Assembly: GCA_942159475.1 (NCBI GenBank) | Contig: OW804094.1 | Location: 49,534,966 to 49,598,965 of the forward strand | Direction: 5' to 3' | Source: Sthenelais limicola | Lineage: Eukaryota; Annelida; Polychaeta; Phyllodocida; Sigalionidae | Length of the DNA: 64,000 nucleotides | Part shown: piece by piece, positions 23,628-33,899 of the stretch | Numbering within the stretch: position 1 is the stretch's first letter | How the letters are laid out: each line of letters begins with the position of its first letter | The notes under the pieces: generated by a model | Database searches by the model: none | What the model was told of the DNA's origin: nothing | The model's input: only the letters and a program-made list of their open reading frames with translations | Position numbers and translations under genes: made by a program

Positions 23628-23941
23628 CAGAATCATCCACATTTATACTAAGACCCATTAATGAATGTTTAAATGCTTTAAAGCTGCATTCTCAGCTGAT
23701 TTCTGTACAGAAATTGTCTAGTTAGCGGTCTATACCTTCCAGACCCATCCAAATGTAAGGTCACCCATGAAGAGTATTAAAGGATTTTGACCTGTTCTTC
23801 TTGGTGTAAAATTTCATTTTCTCCCAAAATAATTACTTAGAGGACCCGCCAAAATCTCACTTTTTTCAGTCTGACTCTCTATCATCTTCTTAAAATTTGG
23901 AAATCCTTTTGGAATCTAACATGTGAGGTTAACACTCGCTA

Positions 23942-24172
23942 TATATGAAGAAGCCAACTAATGGCACAATTAATCCCATTTGATCCAGATTACCACTGTA
24001 GATCAGCGAAAAACAAAACCATGAAAATATTATAGAAAAAGCCATGAATTCATGAAAAAGCAGGAAATATTTATATATATAAATTTGTCTTCATTTTCTT
24101 TCTTTGAATCTTGTATTCCACAGTACTCAGGATAACGTATAGAAACAATATTTTTTGGTGGCTCTAGCTTTT
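23942..24172. repeat. Dispersed repeat, copy 2 (pair with 2600-2836)
   Basis: Same orientation and phrase order as 2600-2836, with small indels; it is interrupted by a short AT tract near 24072. Confidence 0.7.
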
Positions 24173-24269
24173 AATGCAGCTTGGAACTGAATGTTGGGAG
24201 TAGGGTGGCTGACCGGTCTAAAGCACTTTAGTCCATTTTGGATCAGATTTTGGGTGAATTTGCACGCAA

Positions 24270-24585
24270 TTATGGGAGTACAGACCGTCACTCTACCCAT
24301 GGTCTATGTTGTATTTTCTTTGCCTCCCATTGGCTACCTACCCAAAGCCCGACCCACAGTCTAATGACAGTGACGGGCGCTTCCCATTGGTCCCCGTGCG
24401 ACACACCCACCGCCTGCCGCCTTTATAGGAAGGCTTCCCACCCGCTGAGGCAGAGAGGAGGGTGATTTCATTAGAGGGTACCCCCCTCTAGGCTGTAATG
24501 AAGAGACAAAGCATGGATGTGATGGGGCGCGTCCATTAATTATGAAGGGGTGTAACCCTTTGTTATATATAAAGAACATGTAACA
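24270..24585 (+). promoter_or_regulatory. Promoter-like GC-rich block with CCAAT and TATA-like sites
   Basis: Two CCATTGG boxes (near 24326 and 24385), a TATA-like 'cctttataggaagg' at 24421 and another 'tatatataaaga' at 24563, in DNA richer in GC than its surroundings. No good reading frame or splice pattern follows, so it may be an LTR or transposon promoter or chance. Weak call. Confidence 0.2.
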
Positions 24586-24687
24586 GTTGGAACTGATGAA
24601 AGGTTAGTAAAATCTGTGTTGTTGTGTATTGTTGTTTGTGTAAGGTTATGTTAAGGTCTGGGATCTGACCCATCACAGACTAAAATC

Positions 24688-24820
24688 AATAAACAACTCG
24701 GATTTTAGCGTTTGATTTCGGTTTTAGCGTCTGTAGGCCCAGTGACATCCCTCAGCCTATGGCCAAGGGACGTCCCTCGGCCTACAGACCGTTCTCAGGC
24801 TAAAATCCTCATTGTTTATT
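24688..24820. repeat. Foldback hairpin, multi-stem
   Basis: 'aataaacaactcggattt' at the left pairs with 'aaatcctcattgtttatt' at the right, and 'gtctgtaggcc' pairs with 'ggcctacagac' further in. The loop region is itself GGCC-rich. The element has the same layout as the hairpin at 56201-56344 but a different sequence. Confidence 0.75.
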
Positions 24821-25366
24821 GCTATAGGTTCCGCTCAGTAGCATGAACATTTCATGTTGGGCGGGACTACTGTACAGTTTCACCTCTTTCCCCCAGGCAC
24901 TAGCGGAATACCATTATTGCGGGAATGGAGATTTCATTACCTCTGAGTGACAGTTTGAAGGACAACGTTTGCAAAATTGCATTGGCTTTAGTTTGCTATA
25001 TCATGACCTTAACAAAAAGGCTCCCTAACATTGACTAACATCTCCTAAGTACTACCCGTGTCACACCACCCAGTGCTCACTCACAGCCTTATGAAACCTC
25101 CATGTAGAGAAACACGTGTGTAGTCAAATGAAAGCACCTGATCACGGCACCAATTGTTCTGACCTTAACAAAACGCCTCCCTTGCCGCAGGTGGGTGGCA
25201 ACCCGTTAACCTCCGTATTGCATGTCTTGTGCTCCTCTGGACAGAAGGTACTTGAACTCTCGCCTCTGACAATATTTGTTATTATGTGGTCACTCCCCCC
25301 CCCCTGGCAATGTACTCTGGCCCTAATTACTACATACATGTTTAGATTAGATTCTTAGATATTATA

Positions 25367-25612
25367 TGTGATGTGTTTTTAGAAAATGAGTCGCATCTCG
25401 CAAAAAAATGGAAATATGAGAAATATGAGAAATCATTATATATTTGAAAAAGATGAGATCAACGGTAAACAGTAGGACATCTAATAAGTATTTCTATATT
25501 TCAAGTTTGATACTTTTATTTTTGAAAAATATTGACAATATTCCAACAATGAGATCTTGTGGATAGATCACTTTGCGTCTTGTGACTCATTTTTCTGTAA
25601 CACATCACATGT
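25367..25612 (+). mobile_element. TIR-A copy, internally deleted, both ends intact
   Basis: Left 'tgtgatgtgtttttagaaaa' and right 'gtgactcatttttctgtaac' are present within 246 bp. The middle of the family is missing between 'ttttatttttgaaaaatatt' and 'caatattccaacaatgagat'. It is a compact miniature form. Confidence 0.8.
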
Positions 25613-26611
25613 ACTAAATTTGTACTAGCTAAGCAATGAAATAGTTTGAGTTAAACAGTTTTATTATACAATTATACTATATACACGCATTGCTCTGAAA
25701 ACAACGTATCTCCGGCCGCCACTAGGGTCGACATATCCAGGACTGCTGCTATTCCCTGATCATTAGTTAATCATTTTATAACTAATTATTGGTCCATATT
25801 ACACATTCCAGACTTCGACCATCTCTAATGTTAAATATTGTTCTAATAGTTTATGATGAAGGTTATTCTTGTCTACTCATTGTATTTATTGATACATTCC
25901 TGATTTATATTACACATACCTCAATGTATCTGTTCATGATTTAATAAGGGCGTATCGAATCATATGTATTGTCAGGTTGGGGACAAGGACTTCACCGAGG
26001 ATTTCAGGAATAAAATTGGAATTGGATGCGGAGATTAGTTCTTTTCCCCACTACCTTTGTTAAAGATATTCATCATACATTCTCCCAGGGGTAACCTGTA
26101 CGGTCACGATCATCATTACTAAATATCGGTAGTATTTAAGCCTGGAAGATCCGGAGATGGATACACGCGGAACAAGGAAAACTGGCTCATCACTCATGGG
26201 AAAGAACACAGGCTCAACAAATATTCACAACAATACTATAGATAAGCCTTTGCTGACATGGGGTAAGTTAACAATGCCCATTCGTCATGATACATTGTAT
26301 CTGAGGGGCTATAAATATTAATATTTCTCTGATAAAAGAAGGAATTAGATATGATACATGTAAGATGGTATCAATCAAAAACAAAATATCACCTGCGTTT
26401 GCCATAAGATAATTAATTGGTCATTAATATTTCTTGTATTGAATACAGTTTCCCACCTTTTTGCCAGCCTATAGTTATGCCCAGCTTCCCAGTAGCTGTG
26501 GGTACAACATACTTTGATTTTAGAGAAAAAACAACAACGCAAAGGCGACGCATGAAACACGTCGTTGAGAAGGACAATTGCGTCTTTTGATAACTATGGA
26601 TGTAAATTAAT

Positions 26612-26805
26612 TACACTCTCCCGCGCAACGTATCCGCGCGATACGAAATTGGATACGATTTTCTTGTCCCCACTTTTGATACGTTTTTTTTCGTCTCAGC
26701 GTATTCGCGCGGCGTTTTTCGTATCAGCGGTTCGCGCAGCGTTTTTCGTATCGGCGGTTCGCGCAGCGTTTTTCGTATCAGCGATTCGTGCGCTCAGAAA
26801 TCTAT
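26612..26805. repeat. Left TIR and 27-bp subterminal repeats
   Basis: After the TIR, three tandem copies of about 27 bp (GCGTTTTTCGTATCRGCG plus GTTCGCGCA) run from 26715 to 26797. The GC content falls abruptly outside. A six-residue period seen in translation is a by-product of the repeat and not a protein. Confidence 0.8.
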
Positions 26806-27403
26806 TTTTAGCGCAGTGGTAGCGTGGTGGGCCAGGATTCAGGGGGGGACGGGGATGGTGAATTTCGCATGGGGGGCGGCAGGGTGAAAACGGAAAATAT
26901 TCGCTTTAATTAATGGTTTGTTTCTATCCGATATTAGAGAGCAATTAATGTACTGTACTGTACCATGCTGTATGAGTTATCATCGGCAAAATTGAAGGAA
27001 TAGAAGACAAGACAATGGTTACATTATATATACATTTGACTCATTTATTTACATATCACATCAATGTTCATGAAAGTGCGAGAAGAATGAGGAGATAAAT
27101 TATCTATATCCTAGGTTTCCTTGAGAAATATATTGAATTCTAACACATTTCTATAGATTCTTTAGCATGATCTGTTCTTCCCAGGTACCCTTTAGGCATC
27201 TATAGGCACAAAATCTCATGCACTTGAAGCTTAATTCTAACAAATATAACAACAGACTGAAATAGTTCACAATATGGTTGAAACAATAATCCTTCGACCT
27301 TTTAAGATATCATGCAGTGTAACATATCACCAGTCAAAGTTATCAGGCACCCTGTACTGGATGAAGAGCTGTTGAATGTGCTTCAGCATGGAGTGATGCG
27401 TGA

Positions 27404-27770
27404 GTGAGTGAGAGTGCGATTGGTTGCTTTACGCCCTTATCAACACATTTAACATGGTTATATCAAAGGCGGGAGAGAGAGGGAGAAAAGGGACAGAAAG
27501 GTCATACCCAGGACCGAATATGGAGTGATGGAGAGAGTAGAAAAGGAATGCTGCTGCAAAAGACCCCCCGGCTATGGAGAGGGGTTTACCGGAGCTTTCT
27601 CAGCGACCAACATATATATATGGGTACATTGACGACCAACCTTTTTAAAGGTAATTTGACGAAATTAATTACACATTTTGCTAACGAGGAGATTAGCAGA
27701 AATCCGTTAACTGACGGACAACTTGTACAACTGACGGACAACAATTACAATAAAATGCCAGTCTACTGAT
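27404..27770 (+). repeat. SINE-like dispersed repeat, copy 1
   Basis: The 3' part (27640-27740: 'aattaattacacattttgct', 'gaaatccgttaactgacgga') is shared with 31735-31830. The 5' part has a 'gcgattggttgctttacgcc' head and a purine-rich middle. A 121-codon frame crosses it but shows no domain and is not shared by the second copy. Confidence 0.5.
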
Positions 27771-27791
27771 TGGGGAAGTTAAATGGATCAC

Positions 27792-28000
27792 CGTACGTCA
27801 CACCATTAACCTATCCTCACAATCTAGAGGCTAAAGAGTATTGTCCTGGATATTCAGTAGAAATGTAGGTTAGGCTAAATCATAAACATTATATTGACAA
27901 GTTTGTGTCATTTTCCTGACTGTAGGGTATGTTTGATACAGTAAAACGTCACCGTATGTCACGCATCACCGTACATCACGCTCAGCTCTTAAGGTACTTA
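27792..28000. repeat. CACCGTAYRTCAC word cluster
   Basis: The word CACCGTAYRTCAC occurs near 27793, 27947 and 27962. It resembles the GTTACGGTGACAT word at 22060-22430, read in reverse. Too short to classify. Confidence 0.3.
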
Positions 28001-28902
28001 AAGTACAGACAAGTCCAAATGAGTACATTTTAACGTATTAACTGATAGTCTATATATATGACTCATATCATATTTCATACCTTCTAATCTATAGGAATAA
28101 TAAGAGGAAATACAATCTATTCATTAAAGTGTCAAACATTGAGAAAATTTGAAAGTAAAAAACGCAAGAGTTTAGGATCATTTTACATTATATATGTTAA
28201 CCACAACATATCAAATTTCAATCGAAATCTGAATAAATAGGCCTGTTTTTGAAGGTAGAAAAAGAAAATTATTAAAATAAACCTACAAGATTGATGAAAT
28301 GCTACTTTAAAGATTTTAATATTGAGCGTTATGTACAATGATGGCAGTGTATGCTGGATAGAGGAAGAAAACTTTGCCAGGCCACTGAACGCTAATTATT
28401 AGATATTAAGCTGCCGAATTTTGGAGAATTACAGCTGGGTATTACAGTCGTATGTACAAGAAAAATCAGCAACATACATACAATTCTATTTTTGACGTTT
28501 TTTCAACTGCATTTCGTGAAAATGACTACTTTTCATGAAAATCAGTCACCCACATCCCCTATAAGGAATGTGAAGTATATTTTTTCAACAAACGTTTAAA
28601 CGTTTTACTTCACAAATTACTCGGGTGTCCAGCATGACCAAACTAGATTTCTAATTCCTTATTTTTGTAATACATATGCGGTCGTAATAAAATACATTAT
28701 TACTGAATATATTTATTCCAACATAGCGTTTATCTGATACCCTTATACTATGATTAAAATTGCCAGTTCACTGGGAATATATCAGATCCTGGCTTACCAG
28801 TCTTTAACTGTTCACTTGCACTCGGATATTGAGTACACACATATATCCTGTCATCTGTGATATGAATTTTCCTAGCCATAGAATGTTGTCCGCTCAGTTG
28901 CA

Positions 28903-29012
28903 ATGGGATGGGGAGGGGAAGGGTGGATGGGGAGGGGAAGGGTGGATGGGGAGGGGAAGAGTAATAGAGGGGGAGGGTGGATGGGGAGGGGAAGGGTGGA
29001 TGGGGATGCGAC
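28903..29012 (+). repeat. GATGGGGAGGGGAAGGGTG minisatellite
   Basis: About five units of 18-19 bp, purine-only on the plus strand with one interrupted unit (aagagtaatagaggggg). It could form triplex or quadruplex structures. The reading frames here on both strands are repeat translations. Confidence 0.85.
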
Positions 29013-29458
29013 TAGAATAGATAGACATATTCTAAAACAAGCATAGTCCAGTGACTGAGCGTGTAGAATACATGTAAAAGGAGGTAGCATGTTTTTAGAA
29101 ACATGATAGCATAAACCGCTTATAATATACTAGTATCCTCGAAAAATTTGAATAGAAAACTAACCTAAATGATATATTTATCTATTAGTTACCTGTACTG
29201 GTGATATCTCGATGTAGTACTTTTACTACGTTCTAATATACCTGTACTCTTGTCAGCCTTGATGTTTTATACCTTCTACATCGCTGTCTCTGTTTTTCGA
29301 TGTCTTACAGTCACTACAACACTGTAACTTCTTCTTAGCTTCTTTAGAAATTATACCATTTTATATAGAACCTAGAAATCTTCCAAATCTCAGGCAACCG
29401 CCAGAAGAAATGATGTACTGTCATCATAGTGACCTAACCAGTCCCCTGCAAGACTCGA

Positions 29459-29757
29459 AATCATAATACACAATATACCCGATATGCAGAGTATCAAAAC
29501 TATGGCTTTTATACAATATAAAGCACTGTATACAAATAAACACATAAACCTGAGTATGGACGGTCTGACATAATCATAATACATAATGTACCCGATATGC
29601 AGAGTATCAGAACTATGGCTTTTATACAATATAAAGCACCATATATATACAAATAAACAAATAAACCTGAGTATGGACGGTCTGACATAATCATAATACA
29701 TATATATACTATATAATATACCTGATATACAGAGTATCAGAACTGTGGCTTCATACT
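29459..29757. repeat. Tandem repeat, ~120-bp unit, 2.5 copies
   Basis: The unit runs from 'aatcataatacacaatatac' to 'gagtatggacggtctgacat'. The copies at about 29459 and 29573 are nearly identical. A third, partial and more diverged copy starts near 29692 and lies just downstream of the minus-strand gene's stop codon. Confidence 0.85.
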
Positions 29758-29764
29758 TAGTTAT

Positions 29765-30052
29765 CTACCCATAAATTGTTTCCTCAAACTTTATAAACGC
29801 CGCTGACTTGTGGAAGGGGGACTGCTCTTTAAGGGAATACTTCTGCAGCCATCCCAGAAGTTGGTATTGCTTGGGGTAGGCCAGGTCCCAGGCATAGTAT
29901 GCCTGTAGCAGGTCGATGAGCCATTCAGCAAGGCAGTCTCCTGAGCACTTGAATGTGCGCTCGTCGGCAGTTACAAAGCCGGTGTTGTTGGCGACCACCA
30001 AACTCGGGAATGTCTTTCTCCCGGAGAGCGATTCAGGCTCAAAGTCGATTCC
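29765..30052 (-). CDS. Terminal exon I with stop codon
   Basis: 288 bp from acceptor 'cttcctatttcag' to the stop at 29765-29767. Ninety-five codons: a beta-like start (FPSLVVANNTGFVTADERTF), one CSGDC cysteine pair, then an amphipathic helical end (WLIDLLQAYYAWDLAYPKQY). The helical YPxx...LLxxLQ ending resembles the C-terminus of invertebrate proteins annotated SAMD3-like (weak, from memory). The repeat at 29459-29757 begins right after it. Confidence 0.55.
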   Translation of the reverse strand, partial: GIDFEPESLSGRKTFPSLVVANNTGFVTADERTFKCSGDCLAEWLIDLLQAYYAWDLAYPKQYQLLGWLQKYSLKEQSPFHKSAAFIKFEETIYG

Positions 30053-30286
30053 CTGAAATAGGAAGATATGCATATTAATCTATGGAAACTATCATATCAT
30101 GATGCATTACTTAGAAATTAAAAATTTCACATGGACAATGTTTGCAAACTTTATTTAAAATTATTGAAAATATCATCTTAGCTAATACTCACATACATAA
30201 ACATATTAATATATCAAACTATAATATTAATATTGATATATTAACCAACTAATACAGGTTTTTATTACTCTTTAATATGTACACAC

Positions 30287-30388
30287 CTCAATCCTCGTCA
30301 TGGCTGGCTGGTGGGCTCGGCTAGCCTTCCCCCTCATCGTTAGCTGCTTGTCCAGCGCTGTCAGGATGTCCCATACATCCTCTTGGGG
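30287..30388 (-). CDS. Exon H
   Basis: 102 bp, exactly 34 codons, between acceptor 'attttatttcag' and donor 'gtgtgt'. Open, begins PQEDVWDIL and ends QPAMTRIE. Symmetric phase 0-0. The match of length, phase and splice signals supports a real exon. Confidence 0.6.
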
Positions 30389-30603
30389 CTGAAATAAAAT
30401 TTATTGGTATTGATTTATTGTTCAAAAAAACATTGCATGACTTTTCATATAGCTGGGAAAAAAATATCCATTAGTTGGCTGTTATGCCCCTGGAATATTG
30501 TTAATCCTAGATATTAATTTTTATAAATTCACTGCAAATATCATTTTCAGAGGAAACATTTCTGAATACTATCTTGGACCTGCTAGGATACTACAATACT
30601 TAC

Positions 30604-30721
30604 ATCCAGGTCTTTCTCCATCTTCCAGAAGGCATTTAGCCTCTGAAGCATGTCGTCAAAGCTTGCTCTGACTGCTGCCCGATGGAAGGTTGGGTGGAGC
30701 AGTTTGTACTCATGGTTTGAT
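30604..30721 (-). CDS. Exon G
   Basis: 118 bp between acceptor 'tattacatttcag' and donor 'gtaagtattg'. One base plus 39 open codons, with HEYKLLHPTFHRAAV and a helical segment ending KMEKDLD. It joins exon H at phase 0. Confidence 0.55.
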
Positions 30722-30902
30722 CTGAAATGTAATACATAAATAGTAAGTACTAAGTAAAATTGGCTTTGAAACAAAATATTAAATAACACTACATAACTTC
30801 TCTACACATGCATCAGAAAGTATGCTGCCATAAATCCGTCCCCCCAAAATTAGTAGTTACACGATCTCTTCATGTAAAAGTAACTAACATCTCAATACTT
30901 AC

Positions 30903-31099
30903 ATAGAAACTGATGCCAAGGATGGGGTAATTCTGGAGCAGGGTCTGCACATCACAGTCTGCCACCGTCTTCATCCAGGTGCGGCGGGCTGGCAGGGTCT
31001 TCCTCTGCAGGATCTGGATCTTTGGGGGGTCAGGACGCACTGCCTCGAGCAGCCCTCGCATCTGCTCCTGGCAGGCTTCGATGTCGACTGCTTCCTCGG
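30903..31099 (-). CDS. Exon F, basic RKT/ARRTW segment
   Basis: 197 bp between acceptor 'tttgatacag' and donor 'gtaagtattg'. Two bases plus 65 open codons: acidic start (EEAVDIEACQEQM), then PDPPKIQILQRKTLPARRTW and a hydrophobic end (NYPILGISFY). It ends at phase 0, while the next exon needs a phase-2 donor. Either a small exon is missing between them, or a frameshift has occurred. Confidence 0.5.
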
Positions 31100-31689
31100 C
31101 TGTATCAAACATAGGTAAAATAGATTAATTTAAGGTACGGTATTAACAAGGATTCCAAACCAGCAATGTTAAATTATAGGAATTATATACCAGTCTCCCT
31201 ATCTCTCTGAGCAGATCAGGAGGTGGAGGTGACTGTCTGAAATAGGTAGTCTATCACCAGGGATGCAAGTTGGGGTATTCAAAATTGACGGAAAAGGTTC
31301 TGAGATGTAAAGCAAAGATAAAACATTAAGATATATTCTTTACAATGTGTATATAGCTTAATAATGAAAGTATTATGCATATAGACATATATTCGAAATG
31401 ATAGACAAGTTGAATAGGCAGGCATTGAGCAGCTGCTGCCACTCCCTGACTCACTACCGTCAGCCCGGCTGCAAGCCCCTGCACCCGGTAGCGGTGTAGG
31501 GTGAGTGCCCTAGTAGCGCCATACACCCTGCCCTCCGCTAAAGGAATTCCGCTTAACTCCCGATGCTATCACTCCACCGAGTTGCTAACGGAACCTTGGC
31601 TGACCTGGGATTGACTCAGGCCGCCACTAGTACATAGCTCTCCCGTATATTCCAATGCAAGATTGGGCCTCCTCTTGGGTAGAGGGACA

Positions 31690-31832
31690 TGATATTGTAG
31701 TCAGCCCATCAATGTACGGCATTTTTAAAGGTTTTTATAGGTATAATCAGCGAGACATGGGAAATTAATTACACATTTTGTTAATGATAAGATTGAAGGA
31801 AATCCGTCAACTGACGAACGACTTGCAGCCCT
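31690..31832. repeat. SINE-like dispersed repeat, copy 2
   Basis: Shares its last ~80 bp with 27640-27740 ('aattaattacacattttgtt', 'gaaatccgtcaactgacgaa'). The GC-rich block before it (31420-31680) may be its head, but it does not match copy 1. It sits in an intron of the minus-strand gene. Confidence 0.5.
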
Positions 31833-31940
31833 GTTAATAATCACATTCCAAGTTTCTTCAAAGAAACTGTCCATCCAGGACTGTACTTGAAACTGTACTT
31901 TTGGGGAGCTGCTAGAACTTGGATGGAAATTGGCACTTAC

Positions 31941-32068
31941 CATAAATTTAAGGGTATGGGAATCGAACACAGGCTCCAAGATTGTGGTGACTATCTCTTT
32001 CCATTGAAGTCTAGCTGTCCATTTGGGCTCATAAGCTAGGAACATAGAAAACGTCTGCCACTGATGTG
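31941..32068 (-). CDS. Exon D
   Basis: 128 bp, acceptor 'ttctctttgaacag', donor 'gtaagtgcc'. Two bases plus 42 open codons, including AYEPKWTARLQWKEIV. It completes the split codon from exon C. The intron that follows contains a SINE-like repeat (31690-31830) and GC-rich unknown DNA (31420-31680). Confidence 0.5.
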
Positions 32069-32443
32069 CTGTTCAAAGAGAATAAATTATGTCACTGTAA
32101 GTGTTACTGGATATTGCCTCAAGAATTATAGTTGTTGGTTGTCTGCAAATTGAAATTATTTCATATGTTTGAATTATGTCACTTTTTTATAGTGAATGGG
32201 GGTATTTTCGGGACAGGACACATGCATCGTGATGAATGATATAGCCTCTGACTTGCATATACCTCTACTACCTCATTGAATGATTGCCTAAAGTAATTGA
32301 CTTGAATAGCAATAAACCTAGTGACTACAAGACTTAACAAGTGACTACAAGACTTAACATATTCTTTGGCTACTAACACTTATATATATATTCAGTCTGA
32401 CTAATTGAAATGAAAATAAAGAAAAAACAATTACAATACTTAC

Positions 32444-32585
32444 ACTCAATAAGCCTGCATCGATGTGGGTTGGTCCCCACCTTGCCATTCTGGCAGTACC
32501 TGGCCCAGAGTTTGCCTGACAATGCAATCTGATTAGAAAGTGTTTCTTAGATATGGCATCTCCCGTAATATTTTGGATTTTCATA
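32444..32585 (-). CDS. Exon C, one in-frame stop
   Basis: 142 bp, acceptor 'cttatttcag', donor 'gtaagtattg'. In the frame set by exon B it reads YENPKYYGRCHI, then TAA, then a protein-like stretch with ARYCQNGKVGTNPHRC, and one leftover base that completes a codon with exon D. An alternative frame from an ATG at 32584 is also open (47 codons) but then joins exon D out of phase. The stop is the clearest sign of decay. Confidence 0.45.
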
Positions 32586-33106
32586 CTGAAATAAGATAAA
32601 CAGACAATAATCTTAATTTAAAATGAATGGGTTACATTATAATATTAAGTGCACAATGCGATGTATCATCAACGAGCGTAGATATAGTAATTGGTTTTTA
32701 AAAGACCAGCTCTCATCAAGGCTTTAAGCAATAAACATGGAATGAAACAAATCGGTAAATTGTTTCCTTACCAATACTTCTTCAACTAATTCCTGTGTCT
32801 AAAGCTGTGTATAGATTGGTTAAATTGCCTAAGACCTTCTGAAATAAGAAATACAATTACATGAACAATTTATTCGGATGTAGGGATATGAATAAATGAA
32901 AGAATAAATATGGGTTGTACAAAATAATACTCTACTAAAACAAGGAAAATAGATTATTGAAAATGAAATGTAATATGATATTTAAACAAAGATAGATTGG
33001 TGATAGATTAATGATGCAATAAGAACATGCAAGTTGAAATTCAATGATAATTTAAACAAATAATGCATAGTGGCAAATTACAGAATAAAGGCCAATTGTA
33101 ACTAAC

Positions 33107-33212
33107 CTCTTTTCTGCATGCATAAAATACAGGCCTGCATTTATTTCTTTTAGCAGAATTGCACTCTTTCCCGACTTTCAGCACAAGTTCATTCTCAGGT
33201 GGGCAGTTGAGA
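33107..33212 (-). CDS. Exon B, cysteine-containing
   Basis: 106 bp, acceptor 'tgcatttttcag', donor 'gttagt'. It is one base plus 35 codons, open, with four cysteines in the order LNCPPE, GKECNS, NKCRP, YACRKE. The spacing could suit metal binding, but no known motif was matched. It joins exon C at phase 0. Confidence 0.5.
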
Positions 33213-33340
33213 CTGAAAAATGCAATGTTAAAGTTTCAACACATGTACTGGACCTGTATGTAGATAAGCAAGTCAGGGGCGGGACCATTGACTTAAGGCA
33301 TATGAATAATGCTAGGAAGAGAGATTTGTTTATTCATTAC

Positions 33341-33394
33341 CGGGTCCACCCCAACCTCTCCTGATTTTGACTGAAAATTGGTTCTGAAATTTCC
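33341..33394 (-). CDS. Exon A of the minus-strand gene
   Basis: 54 bp between acceptor 'ttgatttcag' and donor 'gtaatg'. In the phase required by exon B it is open and ends NQERLGWTR, with the last codon split across the junction. No start codon is visible here, so upstream exons are presumably missing or unrecognised. Confidence 0.4.
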
Positions 33395-33716
33395 CTGAAA
33401 TCAAATTACATTTACATAGAGGACAATGGATTTGTTCAGTTTAACCAAGCTTGCAGTAAGTCCTACTACCTATTAAACAACTTCAAATGTCATAGTCATT
33501 ACTTATACATTAGTCATATAACTTCTACCCCTATAATTTAATTATATAGTGTTTGGAACTTACAACTCTAACTGTTTTTCTTGTCAATTCTCTTCATGAC
33601 TATTTATGCTATTAGAATTGTATATGCCCCGAAGGCAGGTGTCGACTTCAGAGTTCCAGGGCTCTCAAGTTGTGAGATCAGAAATGCGTGAGATCCCTGG
33701 CGAGCTGAGCGAGCCC

Positions 33717-33802
33717 CCCCCCCCCCCCCCCCCCCGAACAAAACAAAAAAAACAGCTGGGGGGGGGGGGGGGGGCAGTGTAAGCCCCCCCCCCCACACAC
33801 AC
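33717..33802. repeat. Poly-C, poly-G, poly-C and CA run
   Basis: A C run (~20), 'gaacaaaacaaaaaaaacag', a G run (~17), then a second C run (~12) and (ac)n. The C and G runs can pair with each other. Frames through it on the minus strand read poly-Gly/Pro and are not genes. Confidence 0.85.
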
Positions 33803-33899
33803 ACACAAAATGGATTTCATCAATGAAAGGGCCATTCTAGGGCCAAATTTAGCCATGCAATTCCACATTTTGTTGTGTATATTCATGATGGTGCAGGGT

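Larger units (their letters stand above)
29765..33394 (-). pseudogene. Multi-exon gene or gene relic of unknown function
   Basis: Eight minus-strand segments are bounded by good acceptors (T-rich then CAG) and donors (mostly GTAAGT). Two runs are phase-consistent: exons 33394-33341, 33212-33107, 32585-32444, 32068-31941; and exons 30721-30604, 30388-30287, 30052-29765 ending in a stop. A further exon at 31099-30903 is open but does not join either run in phase. Exon 32585-32444 carries one in-frame TAA. The gene is therefore either broken or has unrecognised small exons. The C-terminal region is reminiscent of invertebrate and fish predicted proteins often labelled SAMD3-like; that is recollection and not a search result. 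It lies wholly inside the putative 11.9-kb transposon, so it could be transposon-encoded or captured. Confidence 0.5.

Noticed and set aside
26565..26822. 85-codon frame with repeated AAFFVSAVR
   Set aside because: It is the translation of the 27-bp subterminal DNA repeats at the left end of the large TIR element.
27404..27769. 121-codon plus-strand frame
   Set aside because: It crosses a SINE-like repeat whose second copy at 31690 does not keep the frame; no domain and biased composition.
29390..29701. 103-codon minus-strand frame with internal periodicity
   Set aside because: It is the translation of the 120-bp tandem repeat and is not a gene.
31191..31236. Additional 46-bp exon of the minus-strand gene
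   Set aside because: It has an acceptor and a weak donor and one open frame, but joins neither neighbour in phase.
31420..31680. tRNA- or 5S-derived RNA gene in the GC-rich intronic block
   Set aside because: No cloverleaf, A/B box pair at the right spacing, or 5S core could be placed; 'gagttaagcgg' alone is not enough.
32772..32839. Additional exon between exons B and C
   Set aside because: Good splice signals, but all three frames contain stops, and exons B and C already join in phase without it.
33604..33886. Gly/Pro-rich minus-strand frames
   Set aside because: They are produced by the poly-C/poly-G runs.
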